From an uncultured Chloroflexales bacterium (GTDB taxonomy: Bacteria > Chloroflexota > Chloroflexia > Chloroflexales > Chloroflexaceae): a stretch of 64,000 nucleotides of DNA. Made by a program: the position numbers and the translations under genes. The notes below the pieces were generated by a model. The model worked only from the letters and a program-made list of their open reading frames with translations, was not told where the DNA came from and did not search any database. Positions 22,801-29,973 of the stretch are shown here, one piece after another. Numbering within the stretch: position 1 is the first letter of the stretch; every line of letters starts with the position of its first letter. Location: positions 1-64,000 of the forward strand of contig CAKZSI010000005.1 in assembly GCA_937918935.1 (NCBI GenBank). The letters are read 5' to 3'.

Positions 22801-23016
22801 CGGGGCGCAATCAAGGCCATCGCCATGGTCACCGCCCGCTGGAAACCGTACACCATTGACGGCCGGCTGGTCCACCATGTGGGGATGCCCTGGCACTTCG
22901 CATGGCAGGGCATTGCCCGCGGCGCCAGCGCCAATGATCTCACGCCCCACGTCGGGGATGGCAATACCAACATCCCTGAATACAAGGCCTTCCTGGTCGA
23001 TGTGCGGAAGGTGTAA
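19867..23016 (+). CDS. fdnG: Formate dehydrogenase-N/O alpha subunit, cysteine type
   Basis: This is the catalytic molybdenum/tungsten-bis(MGD) subunit that oxidises formate to CO2 on the outer face of the membrane. The 1049-aa protein starts with a Tat signal (SRRDFLKATG, then a hydrophobic stretch to about residue 35). One [4Fe-4S] cluster is ligated by Cys51, 54, 58 and 87 (CPYCSVGC...GALC). The Mo ligand is Cys190 in HQARLCHSS, encoded by TGT at 20434-20436, where E. coli FdnG has selenocysteine; the following His is conserved. It is unusual in having a charged Lys/Glu-rich insert around residues 335-360. AGGAGGGA precedes the ATG. It is first of five tightly packed genes. Confidence 0.96.
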   Translation: MKVSRRDFLKATGLVAGGLLLPTGTAAAAATAATATIFPLHKRLGEATSVCPYCSVGCGVLIATDVHGHIVNTEGDPDNVLNRGALCSKAQSITQLSTDPKRLHKVLYRAPNSTTWEEKSWDWAIAEIAKRVRATRDATFREKDGEVTVNRTEGIAWLGGAANNTEDCYLASKFARALGIVYLEHQARLCHSSTVGALGPTFGRGAMTNHWVDLKNSDVFLVMGSNPAENHPVSFRWITKAMEERGAKLIVADPRFTRSAARADLYVPFRSGTDIAFIGGLINYAIENRLYNEEYVKAYTNALTLINPDYRGPDELDGLFVGYDPEKRTYDQTAWQYQTEKIKVKVKERDASGNEVEVEKEATVPRRAASLEDPHTVFSILKRHFARYTPEIVERICGTPRNRFLDVARLYCSTGAPDKAGTILYAMGTTQHTVGAQNIRAYAILQLLLGNIGIPGGGVNALRGESNVQGSTDMGLLYQDLPGYLGLPTIKQPDYQTFVAKYARTSFWANGPRFFNSLMKAWFGDRATSQNNFAYDYLPKRSGDYSFIPMFEALHRGSIKGMFVMGQNPFVSGPNARFERQAFGNLDWLVVMELFDTETASFWRAPGVDSASIKTEVFLLPAADAMEKAGSVVNSGRTIQWRNKVANPPGEAREDIWILDRMMRAIKAAYQGSTAAKDRPILDLVWDYGDPPQAERVAREINGYALEEVKDASDKVLVAAGAVIPSFAVITSAANPEAIACGAWIYGGYWAPADDGTGVIMPAARRRGQNDPGSLGVHPFWAWTWPANRHIVYNRASARPDGTPWSEAKKLIWWDANQKKWTGYDVPDFPVTRAPEAQANAAGAGLAAQSGSDAFIMKPDGKAWLFTPSAMNEGPLPEHYEPFESPVANPLSGTQFNPVVKVFDTDLGQDIGDNVGTPDRFPIVCTTFRLTEHWQSGAMTRYLPWPSEAQPGMFVEISNALAVERGIRNGDVVEVLSARGAIKAIAMVTARWKPYTIDGRLVHHVGMPWHFAWQGIARGASANDLTPHVGDGNTNIPEYKAFLVDVRKV

Positions 23017-23028
23017 AGGAGGCCGAGC

Positions 23029-23856
23029 ATGAGCAGACTGGCGATGCTGTTTGATGCATCCAAATGCATCGGATGCAAGAGTTGTCAGGTGGCCTGCAAG
23101 CAATGGTGGGGCCTGCCCGCCAGCGAGACGACCCAGGCGGGCAGCTACGAGAACCCCGCTGACCTCGAACCCAACACCTGGGCACGGGTCACCTTCCACG
23201 AGTATGAGTCGGATGATCGGTTCCAGTGGTTGTTCCTGGCCTGGGGCTGTGTGCACTGTACCCAGGCGGCCTGTGTAGATGTGTGCCCGACTGGCGCGCT
23301 CAAGCACAATGCGCTGGGCTTCGTCTCCCTCGAACGCGAGGCGTGCAATGGCTGTGGCTACTGTACCCAGGCATGTCCCTTTAAGGTGCCTCGGATGGAG
23401 ACGGTCAATGTGCTGACGGGTGAAGCCAGAGCCTCCAAGTGCACCTTCTGCCAGGATCGGGCGAGCAACGGCCTGACCCCCGCCTGTGTCAAGACCTGTC
23501 CCCCCGGCGCGCTGGAGTGGGGCGAGCGTGATGCATTGCTCGAAAAGGCCCACGCCCGGGTCGAGTGGTTGCAGAGCCGGGGCTACGCCCAGGCCCAGGT
23601 GTACGGCGAGACGCAACTCGGCGGCCTGGGGCGCCTCTTTGTGCTCACCGCACCGCCCGAAGCCTACGGTTTGCCCGCCAATCCCCAGTACTCCTCCCTG
23701 ATCACGGGCTGGCAGCAGATCGTTCAGCCCCTGGGCTACGTCGCCGTCGCCGCCACCACCCTTGGCCTGGCCTTTAACTGGCTGGCGACGCGCCGCGCCC
23801 GTCTGAGCAATATCGAGGCCGTTGAGCCGGAGGCAACTGAGGAAAGTGAGGCTTGA
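23029..23856 (+). CDS. fdnH: Formate dehydrogenase beta subunit (4x[4Fe-4S], membrane-anchored)
   Basis: It carries electrons from the alpha subunit to the membrane cytochrome b. The 275-aa protein has four ferredoxin-type cysteine groups: CIGCKSCQVACK (Cys13, 16, 19, 23), CVHCTQAACVDVCP, CNGCGYCTQACP and CTFCQDRASNGLTPACVKTCP. A single membrane helix near residues 232-252 anchors it, as in FdnH. It starts 12 bp after fdnG stops and ends 3 bp before fdnI begins. AAAGGAGG precedes the ATG. Confidence 0.96.
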   Translation: MSRLAMLFDASKCIGCKSCQVACKQWWGLPASETTQAGSYENPADLEPNTWARVTFHEYESDDRFQWLFLAWGCVHCTQAACVDVCPTGALKHNALGFVSLEREACNGCGYCTQACPFKVPRMETVNVLTGEARASKCTFCQDRASNGLTPACVKTCPPGALEWGERDALLEKAHARVEWLQSRGYAQAQVYGETQLGGLGRLFVLTAPPEAYGLPANPQYSSLITGWQQIVQPLGYVAVAATTLGLAFNWLATRRARLSNIEAVEPEATEESEA

Positions 23857-23859
23857 GCC

Positions 23860-24570
23860 ATGGCCACCTCAACCGTCACCAAACCATGCAAGGACCGGCG
23901 TCAGGTGCTGGTCATGCGCTTTACCGCCGGTGAACGCATTGCCCACTGGGTGCATTTCATTGCCTTTACCATTCTCCTGGGCACCGGGCTGTTCATGTAC
24001 ATGCCCGCCCTGCGCCCGTTCGCGGTCGGCGAAGCGGGTGAGGCCAGCCGTCTGGCCCACCGCGCCGCGGCGATCCTGTTCATGGCCGCGCCCCTGATCT
24101 ACCTGATCTGGTCGCCGCGCGACTTCTTCTACAGTCTGCGCGAGGCCCTGTCCTGGGGACCTGACGACCTCGGCTGGCTGCGCGCAGCCTGGGGCTACTA
24201 CACCCGCGGCGATACCGCCCGGATGCCGCCCCAGGGTAAGTACAACGCCGGTCAGAAGTTCAATGCCCTGACCCAGATCATCACCTTCATCCTGTTCGTG
24301 ATCAGCGGCATGATTATGTGGTTCGGCAAAGGGGTGGTATCGCCGGCGGTCTTCGTGGGGAGCGTGATTGTTCACGACCTGTCGATGATCGCCACGGTGA
24401 TGCTCTTCCTTCTGCATATCTACCTGGTGGCCGTACATCCTCTGATGCGTGAGTCGATCACGGCGATGTTCGAAGGCACGGTCACCGAGGAGTTCGCGCG
24501 CGAGCATCACGGAAAGTGGTTGGCCGAACAGGAGCAGGAGCGTGTCTACCGGCGCTGCAGGGATGAGTAA
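23860..24570 (+). CDS. fdnI: Formate dehydrogenase gamma subunit, cytochrome b556
   Basis: This membrane di-heme cytochrome b hands electrons from the beta subunit to quinone. The 236-aa product has four membrane helices. Candidate heme ligands are His in GERIAHWVHFIAF, in the second helix region (LAHRAA) and in MLFLLHIYLVAVHP. The loop GKYNAGQKFNA is a hallmark of FdnI/FdoI. It overlaps fdhE by 8 bp. The quinone type is not evident from sequence. Confidence 0.94.
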   Translation: MATSTVTKPCKDRRQVLVMRFTAGERIAHWVHFIAFTILLGTGLFMYMPALRPFAVGEAGEASRLAHRAAAILFMAAPLIYLIWSPRDFFYSLREALSWGPDDLGWLRAAWGYYTRGDTARMPPQGKYNAGQKFNALTQIITFILFVISGMIMWFGKGVVSPAVFVGSVIVHDLSMIATVMLFLLHIYLVAVHPLMRESITAMFEGTVTEEFAREHHGKWLAEQEQERVYRRCRDE

Positions 24571-25396
24571 GGCGATGGAGACGATCGAACAGTTGCGTAA
24601 GGCGCTGCCTCGGTATCCCGAGGTGCGCGAGACCCTGGAGTTGTACATCGCGCTGCTCGAGGCGCGCGCCCGGGCCAATCCGCCCCCACCCCCTCCGTTG
24701 CCCCCGGGCGTGGCGGAGGGAGGTCTGGCCCGGGGTGAGCCGCTGCTCGACGCCGTGACCCTGATGCCTGACTGGAGCGACCTGGCGCGCGTCTTTAGCC
24801 AGATCTGCGCGGTGGCCGCGGCCCATCGCCCCGCCGAGGCCGACACCTTCCACGCCCTCGCCGGCATGGCCGATGATCTCGAGAAACTGCGCGAGGTCGT
24901 CGCGGAGCACCTGGCGAACACGGCGCATCCCGCCCGCCGTTCCGCCAGCGCGGCGACGCGCGAGGCCACCTTGCTGGATTTTGCCCTCAACCAGGCCCTG
25001 CATCCTTTTCTGAATGCCTACACGCGGGCCTGGCAACCGCTGGTAAATGCCGAGACCTGGTACCGATCGTGGTGCCCAATCTGTGGTGGGCCGGCGGATA
25101 TGGCCGCGCTTCTTCCCGGTGGGGGCGCGCGGCGGCTCCTCTGCGCACGCTGCGACGCCGAATGGCAGGCCCCCCGTGGCGCGTGTCCCTTCTGCGGCGA
25201 AACCACGCCGGGCCGTCTGGCCTACACCGCCAGCGAGGATGGGGTCTACCGTCTGTATACCTGTGACACCTGCCGGCGCTATTTGAAGACGATAGACTTG
25301 CGTGAACGGGCCCATCCCGTCCATCTTCCCGCCGAGCGGGTCCTGACCGTCGGCATGGACCTGATGGCCATCTCGTCGGGGTATCAAAGCGTATGA
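24563..25396 (+). CDS. fdhE: FdhE, formate dehydrogenase accessory protein
   Basis: FdhE is a rubredoxin-like zinc/iron protein needed for maturation of respiratory, Tat-exported formate dehydrogenases. The 277-aa protein has the paired cysteine motifs WCPICGGPAD, LLCARCDAEW, ACPFCGE and YTCDTCRRYLKTID in its C-terminal half. A Pro-rich stretch (NPPPPPPLPPG) near residue 40 is unusual and probably a flexible linker. ATG 24563 overlaps fdnI by 8 bp; ATG 24575 is a possible alternative. Its stop overlaps the start of the next gene by 4 bp (ATGA). The context matches the Tat-dependent enzyme encoded upstream. Confidence 0.94.
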   Translation: MSKAMETIEQLRKALPRYPEVRETLELYIALLEARARANPPPPPPLPPGVAEGGLARGEPLLDAVTLMPDWSDLARVFSQICAVAAAHRPAEADTFHALAGMADDLEKLREVVAEHLANTAHPARRSASAATREATLLDFALNQALHPFLNAYTRAWQPLVNAETWYRSWCPICGGPADMAALLPGGGARRLLCARCDAEWQAPRGACPFCGETTPGRLAYTASEDGVYRLYTCDTCRRYLKTIDLRERAHPVHLPAERVLTVGMDLMAISSGYQSV

Positions 25397-26202
25397 TTGC
25401 CACCTGGGCCGACCATGAGTTGAGCTATCTCGAGATTGGCGATGGCGCCGCGATGCCCGGCCGCAAGCCGATCGTTCGGGAAACGAGTTGCGCGCTCTAT
25501 GTCAATGGCCAGCGCTGGGTCTCGCTCCTCTGCACGCCTGCCGATCTCGATACGCTGGCCCTGGGCTTTCTGCGCACCGAGGGGCTGATCGAGTCCCTGG
25601 ACGATGTCGCCGAACTCAGGGTGCGTCACCATGGCGAGACCAGCGTGGCGATCCGGCTCAAACAGGGCGATCTCACCCTCCCCCGGCGACCGCCGTTGCC
25701 GTCAGCGTGTATTGGCGGGCAGACCTTCTCCCAGCGGGTCCGCGCCAGTTACCGGCTGCCTGCTGGTCTGCGCCTGACGCCGGCGCAGATCTACGACCAG
25801 ATGGCGCGGATGCTGGCCCACACCGCTGATCTCTACCACGATATGGGCGGCTTTCACGTCGCCGCTCTCAGCGACGGGCAGACGCTCTTGCTAACCGCTT
25901 ATGATGTGGGTCGTCACAATGCCGTTGACCGGCTCGCCGGCTTGAGCCTGGTGCGCAGTGTGCCCACGGCGGGCGGCATGCTGCTCGTCACCGGCCGGGT
26001 TTCGACCGAAATGCTCCACAAAGCTGCTCGCCTGGGCATTCCGCTGGTAGCTTCGCGCAATTCCCCCACTGAACCCGCCGTGCGCCTGGCGCGCGAATGG
26101 GGTGTCACCCTCTGCGGCTACGTCCGTGGCCGGCGCATGCACCTCTACAGCGCACCGGAACGCCTGGGCTTCGATCCCACGGCGGTGCAGGTCGCCTCAT
26201 AG
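25393..26202 (+). CDS. fdhD: FdhD paralogue lacking the CGxCG motif
   Basis: The protein has the FdhD fold by sequence: LALGFLRTEGLIESL near the N-terminus, HDMGGFHVAALSDG and YDVGRHNAVDRLAG in the core, and LAREWGVTLCGYVRGRRMHLYS at the end. Where the first FdhD has CGVCG, this 269-aa paralogue has SACIGG, with only Cys106. It is translationally coupled to fdhE through an ATGA overlap and so belongs to the formate dehydrogenase operon. It may use a single-cysteine sulfur relay, or act mainly as a cofactor-binding chaperone; both are inference. Confidence 0.9.
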   Translation: MIATWADHELSYLEIGDGAAMPGRKPIVRETSCALYVNGQRWVSLLCTPADLDTLALGFLRTEGLIESLDDVAELRVRHHGETSVAIRLKQGDLTLPRRPPLPSACIGGQTFSQRVRASYRLPAGLRLTPAQIYDQMARMLAHTADLYHDMGGFHVAALSDGQTLLLTAYDVGRHNAVDRLAGLSLVRSVPTAGGMLLVTGRVSTEMLHKAARLGIPLVASRNSPTEPAVRLAREWGVTLCGYVRGRRMHLYSAPERLGFDPTAVQVAS

Positions 26203-26214
26203 TCCCGGCCATGC

Positions 26215-26245
26215 CTGTAGCGCAATCCTCAGAATTGCGCTACAG
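26215..26245 (+). terminator. Hairpin ending the formate dehydrogenase operon
   Basis: CTGTAGCGCAAT (26215-26226) pairs perfectly with ATTGCGCTACAG (26234-26245) around a 7-nt loop, 12 bp after the fdhD stop. The U-tract is weak (TGTT). Confidence 0.6.
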
Positions 26246-26404
26246 TGTTCCCCGTTCCCGCCTCCTCCACGCCTGGCGCCTCAATCGGGGTTGCGGGGAA
26301 ACCAGATTTCCCCGTTCTGGTTCTGTGCCCCGGGCGACAAAATCCCAAAACTGTCGCATAATTAAAAAAGAACGAAACATCGAAATAGAAAGACTTTCAA
26401 GCCA
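26246..26404. other. Short intergenic region, repeat plus AT-rich leader
   Basis: A GGGGAAACC...TTTCCCC repeat copy lies at about 26294-26312. After it comes an A-rich stretch (26345-26395), unlike the rest of the window, directly before the flavin reductase gene. It could hold that gene's promoter, but I cannot assign hexamers. Confidence 0.5.
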
Positions 26405-26878
26405 ATGGGTGTTGACCAGCGCGAATACCGTACCACCATGGGCCTGTTTGCCACCGGGGTTACCGTGATCACCGCGCGGGCCGGCGCGGAGACCCGTGGC
26501 ATGACGGCCAACTCTGTCACTTCCGTCTCACTGGAGCCGCTGCTCCTCCTGGTATGCGTGGACCGGCGGGCGCGCATGGCTCCGCTGATCATCGAGGCGC
26601 AGCGTTTCGCCGTAAATATCCTGCGCGCCGATCAGGAGGCCCTCTCGCGCCATTTCGCCGGGCGCCCCGATGCCGCGCTCGAGCCACGCTTTAACGATCT
26701 TGCTGGCACGCCCGTGCTTGAGGACAGCATGGCCGCGCTTGTCTGCGCCATCGAACGGGTGCTCGATGGCGGCGATCACCTGATCATCATCGGGCGCGTT
26801 GAGGCCCTGCGGCGTGCCGATGAGGGCGCCGCCCCGCTCATCTACTACCGAGGAGCGTATTGCCGTCTGGCCGCCTGA
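26405..26878 (+). CDS. Flavin reductase-like FMN-binding protein
   Basis: It belongs to the flavin reductase (HpaC-like) domain family, which reduces FMN or FAD with NAD(P)H and can feed reduced flavin to a monooxygenase. The 157-aa product shows the hallmark blocks FATGVTVITA near residue 14, GMTANSVTSVSLEPLLLLVC for flavin binding, and FAVNILRADQEALSRHFAG. The end, LIYYRGAYCRL, is also typical. No partner oxygenase is adjacent, so the acceptor is unknown. No strong ribosome-binding site is visible before ATG 26405. Confidence 0.9.
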   Translation: MGVDQREYRTTMGLFATGVTVITARAGAETRGMTANSVTSVSLEPLLLLVCVDRRARMAPLIIEAQRFAVNILRADQEALSRHFAGRPDAALEPRFNDLAGTPVLEDSMAALVCAIERVLDGGDHLIIIGRVEALRRADEGAAPLIYYRGAYCRLAA

Positions 26879-27171
26879 GTCAGGCAGTACCTCTCGAAAC
26901 CGGGGAGGGTGTGGGAAGGCGAAGCCTTCCCACAAATCTTCTGGCTGTCTTATCGGCTGCAACGTAGCCGCTTGAAAGCGGAGGGGGAAACCCGGGTTCC
27001 CCACACCCCCGCCTGGAACGGAGTTCCCGCGCCCCGACGCCAGGCTGAGAGAGGGAAGGAACCCGATGTTCCCTGTATGCATACACTCTGCACTGGTCTT
27101 GTGCTGGTAATGCAAGTCTGGTACGATCCATGCAATGTTACAACCAGCCTTACCACTCGCGGAGCCGTCCT
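26879..27171. other. Intergenic region with repeats
   Basis: The region contains a GGGAAGGC...CCTTCCC hairpin near 26908-26931 and a GGGGGAAACCCGGGTTCCCC repeat at about 26986-27003. I see no gene in it. Confidence 0.55.
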
Positions 27172-27768
27172 ATGATCGGTCGTTGCTTTCTCTCGCTAGT
27201 CCTCGGCTTCGTCCTCGGCACCCTCAGTCTCACCTTGCTTCCCGATCTGGGTCGCGTCGCCGGGCCGTTTGTCTGCGCAGGGACGCTCGAACCCGGCCCG
27301 CGTATCCATGGCCTCCACTATCGCTGTATTACTGCCGATGGGATGGCGGTCAACATCGCTCCCGATCAGGTGGCCTTTCGCGCCATCCCGCTCATCGCCG
27401 CGGCGCTGACGCTCCCGGTCTACGCTTTTTTGCGCCAGCGCGAAGCTGAGGTTCGACAGGCCCAACAGGCGGCGGAAGCGGACCTGGCGAAGGCCGTCGC
27501 TGCTCGCGCCGAAGTGCTGCGCATCGTCCAGCATGGCAACCTGAAACGCCAGATTCTGCTGCGCGCCGCCGAGCTCAATCTGGTGCTCTGGGTGCAACCG
27601 CCCAATGGCCGCCCCTATGAGGCGCGGGTGGACTGGATCGTGGAGGAGGACGGTCTTGGCTGGATGCGCATCGGCGCCGTGGTACCGGTGCGGATCAATC
27701 CCCTTCGCCCGCAGAACGTCTATCCCGCCCAGCCCTGGGCCCACTATGCCTGGTGGTCCGGCTCGTAG
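27172..27768 (+). CDS. Membrane protein with coiled-coil segment, unknown
   Basis: The 198-aa protein has two hydrophobic segments (about residues 3-20 and 62-82) with a small extracytoplasmic loop containing two cysteines (FVCAGTL and HYRCITADG). After these a charged helical stretch (LRQREAEVRQAQQAAEAD) may form a coiled coil, followed by a compact C-terminal domain. ATG 27172 is chosen because GGAG lies just upstream and the hydrophobic helix then begins at the N-terminus. I do not recognise the family. The S9 peptidase gene follows after about 60 bp, separated by a hairpin. Confidence 0.7.
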   Translation: MIGRCFLSLVLGFVLGTLSLTLLPDLGRVAGPFVCAGTLEPGPRIHGLHYRCITADGMAVNIAPDQVAFRAIPLIAAALTLPVYAFLRQREAEVRQAQQAAEADLAKAVAARAEVLRIVQHGNLKRQILLRAAELNLVLWVQPPNGRPYEARVDWIVEEDGLGWMRIGAVVPVRINPLRPQNVYPAQPWAHYAWWSGS

Positions 27769-27772
27769 GGCC

Positions 27773-27797
27773 GAAGCCGTGGCGCAGCCACGGCTTC
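27773..27797 (+). terminator. Hairpin after the membrane protein gene
   Basis: GAAGCCGTGG (27773-27782) pairs with CCACGGCTTC (27788-27797) around CGCAG, directly after the stop. It belongs to the same dispersed family as the hairpins at 3449 and 46350. Confidence 0.55.
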
Positions 27798-27828
27798 CCA
27801 TCCGGATGTTGTAGCGGAGCCGCAGCCT

Positions 27829-29724
27829 ATGTCTCCCCGGCCCCCCTTCGGCCTCTGGCCGGGCCCGTTCACGCCGCGCGCGATGGCCGCGGCGCTCCGT
27901 TTCGACGATGTGCAGTGGGATAGCGACGGGCGTCACGTGGTCTGGCTTGAGTCGCGCGATGGCCGTGGCAGTTTGTGGTGCGCCGACACTGGCTCCGCCG
28001 ACGCGCCCCGCGAGTTGACGCCCGGGGATCTGAGCGTGCGCGGGCGGGTTGGCTACGGCGGCGGCGAGTTTTGTGTCAGTGGCGGGACGGTCTTTTTTAC
28101 CGAGGCCGGCTCCGGGCGGCTCTTTCGCCAGAGCCTGGCCGGAGGTCTCCCGCGCCCCATCACGCCAGCCTTTGGCGCGGCCGCAGCACCGGCCTGCTCT
28201 GCCGATGGCCGCTGGCTGCTCTTCGTCCACACCTACGAGGGTGAGGATTGCATCGCCCTGGTTGATGCCGAGGGCCGCCAGTGGCCCCGGCGCCTGCTGA
28301 CCGGTCACGATTTCTACATGTGGCCGGTCTGGCATCCCTCTGGCGCACATATGGCCTGCGTGGCCTGGGATCACCCCCGCATGCCCTGGGACGGCAGTCT
28401 GCTCTATCTGGCCGATCTTGACTCCGCATCGGGGCCGGCGCCGGTCGTTCGTAGCGTCGAACAGATTGCCGGCGGCCCGGCAACGAGCATCTTCCAGCCT
28501 GCCTTTTCGCCCGATGGGCGCTTTCTGGCCTATGTCTCCGACGCCGACGGCTGGTGGCACATCTACCTGTACGACCTGGCGACCGCGACCCATCGCCGCC
28601 TCACCAGCGGCGCCGCCGAGCATGGCCAGCCTGCCTGGTCCCAGGGCATGCGCACCCTGGCCTGGTCTCGCGGCAGTCACCGGGTCTACTATTTGCGGAA
28701 CGAAGGTGGGCAGCGGCGCGTGTATGTGCAACCGGTTGACGGCGGTCCGGCGCAGAGCCTGAGCGACGGCGAGGGCTACACCTGGTTCGCGCAGCTGGCC
28801 GCGTCGGCCATGGCCGACGCGGTGGTCGGCATCGCCTCGGCGCCGGCGATCTCGCCGCGTATCCTGGTGGCCGACGGCCAGCAGACGCGGGTGCTGCGTC
28901 GTAGTTCGGGCGAACTGATCCCGGCGACGCAACTGGCCAGCGCGCTGCCGGTCACCTGGCCCGCCCCCGGCGCGGAAACGGTCTATGGCATTCTCTACCT
29001 GCCACCGGGCTATGTGCCGGGCGGTACCGGCCCGCGTCCCCCGGCGATCGTGCGCGTCCACGGCGGGCCGACGGGCCAGGCAGTGCTCAGCTACAGCGCC
29101 GAGGTGCAGTTCCTGGCGACACGGGGCTATGCCGTACTGGAGGTGAACTTCCGCGGCAGCACCGGCTACGGGCGGGCCTACGCCCAGGCCCTGCGCGAGC
29201 AGTGGGGGGTGCTCGACGTTGCCGATGCCGTGGCCGGGGCGCGCTACCTGGCCTCGGCGGGCATCGCCGATCCAGAGCGGATGGTGATCATGGGGGGCAG
29301 TTCCGGCGGCTACACCGTGCTGGAGGCACTGAGCCAGGCGCCCGGCGTGTTCCGGGCGGGGGTCTCCCTCTACGGCGTGACCGACCTCTTCAGCCTTGCC
29401 GCGGAGACCCACAAGTTCGAGGCGCACTACACCGACTGGCTGGTAGGGCCGCTGCCCGAGGCCGCCGCGCGCTACCGCGAACGTTCGCCCCTCTTCCATG
29501 CCGAAAAGATCACCGCGCCCCTGGCGGTCTTCCAGGGTGAGGAGGACCGGGTGGTGCCACCCAATCAGGCCGAGGCGATTGTCGCTGTCCTCCGTCGCCG
29601 AGGGGTGCCCCACGTATACCATCTCTTCCCGGGCGAAGGGCATGGCTGGCGTCGCGCCGAGACGATTGAGCGTTACTACACGGCCCTGGAGGCCTTTTTG
29701 CGCCAGTATGTGGTGTTTGCCTGA
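27829..29724 (+). CDS. S9-family peptidase (acylaminoacyl/dipeptidyl peptidase type)
   Basis: This is a serine peptidase of the prolyl oligopeptidase superfamily that trims peptides from the N-terminus. The 631-aa product has an N-terminal beta-propeller-like half with repeated WHPSG, FSPDGRFLAYVSD and WSQGMRTLAW blades. It then has a C-terminal alpha/beta-hydrolase. The nucleophile Ser is in GGSSGGYT, the Asp in FQGEEDRVVPP and the His in FPGEGHGW. The oxyanion-region HGGP is in RVHGGPTG. No signal peptide is seen, so it is probably cytoplasmic. Confidence 0.95.
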   Translation: MSPRPPFGLWPGPFTPRAMAAALRFDDVQWDSDGRHVVWLESRDGRGSLWCADTGSADAPRELTPGDLSVRGRVGYGGGEFCVSGGTVFFTEAGSGRLFRQSLAGGLPRPITPAFGAAAAPACSADGRWLLFVHTYEGEDCIALVDAEGRQWPRRLLTGHDFYMWPVWHPSGAHMACVAWDHPRMPWDGSLLYLADLDSASGPAPVVRSVEQIAGGPATSIFQPAFSPDGRFLAYVSDADGWWHIYLYDLATATHRRLTSGAAEHGQPAWSQGMRTLAWSRGSHRVYYLRNEGGQRRVYVQPVDGGPAQSLSDGEGYTWFAQLAASAMADAVVGIASAPAISPRILVADGQQTRVLRRSSGELIPATQLASALPVTWPAPGAETVYGILYLPPGYVPGGTGPRPPAIVRVHGGPTGQAVLSYSAEVQFLATRGYAVLEVNFRGSTGYGRAYAQALREQWGVLDVADAVAGARYLASAGIADPERMVIMGGSSGGYTVLEALSQAPGVFRAGVSLYGVTDLFSLAAETHKFEAHYTDWLVGPLPEAAARYRERSPLFHAEKITAPLAVFQGEEDRVVPPNQAEAIVAVLRRRGVPHVYHLFPGEGHGWRRAETIERYYTALEAFLRQYVVFA

Positions 29725-29831
29725 AGGGAACAAACTAGAACACTGACCGGAATGCTTGATCTACGCAGGGCGATGAGCCGCGTGGCTCGTGCCGCCATCG
29801 TTGCAGATCAACCTTTTCGAGAAATGCTAAC

Positions 29832-29936
29832 TGGTGCATCCGGCAAGTTTTCGAACGGGAAGCTCTGGGAGGGCGAAGCCCTCCCAGGAACCCTCCTTCC
29901 AGCCCTTTCGTGTAAGGTGACTTGCCGGATGCACCA
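29832..29936. repeat. Perfect 17-bp inverted repeat flanking a 71-bp core
   Basis: TGGTGCATCCGGCAAGT (29832-29848) is exactly complementary to 29920-29936. Within the core GGGAGGGCGAAGCCCTCCC makes a second hairpin. The element sits between convergent genes and may also act as a shared terminator. The arm motif CATCCGGCAA recurs at about 29953 and GCATCCGGCAAGT near 48658, so it looks like a mobile or REP-type element. Confidence 0.75.
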
Positions 29937-29973
29937 CTCATCGTGAAGGTACATCCGGCAATCCAAAATCCTA

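Noticed and set aside
27130-27171. Upstream start for the 27172 membrane protein
   Set aside because: The extra residues are polar and precede the natural membrane-helix start; the ribosome-binding site suits ATG 27172.
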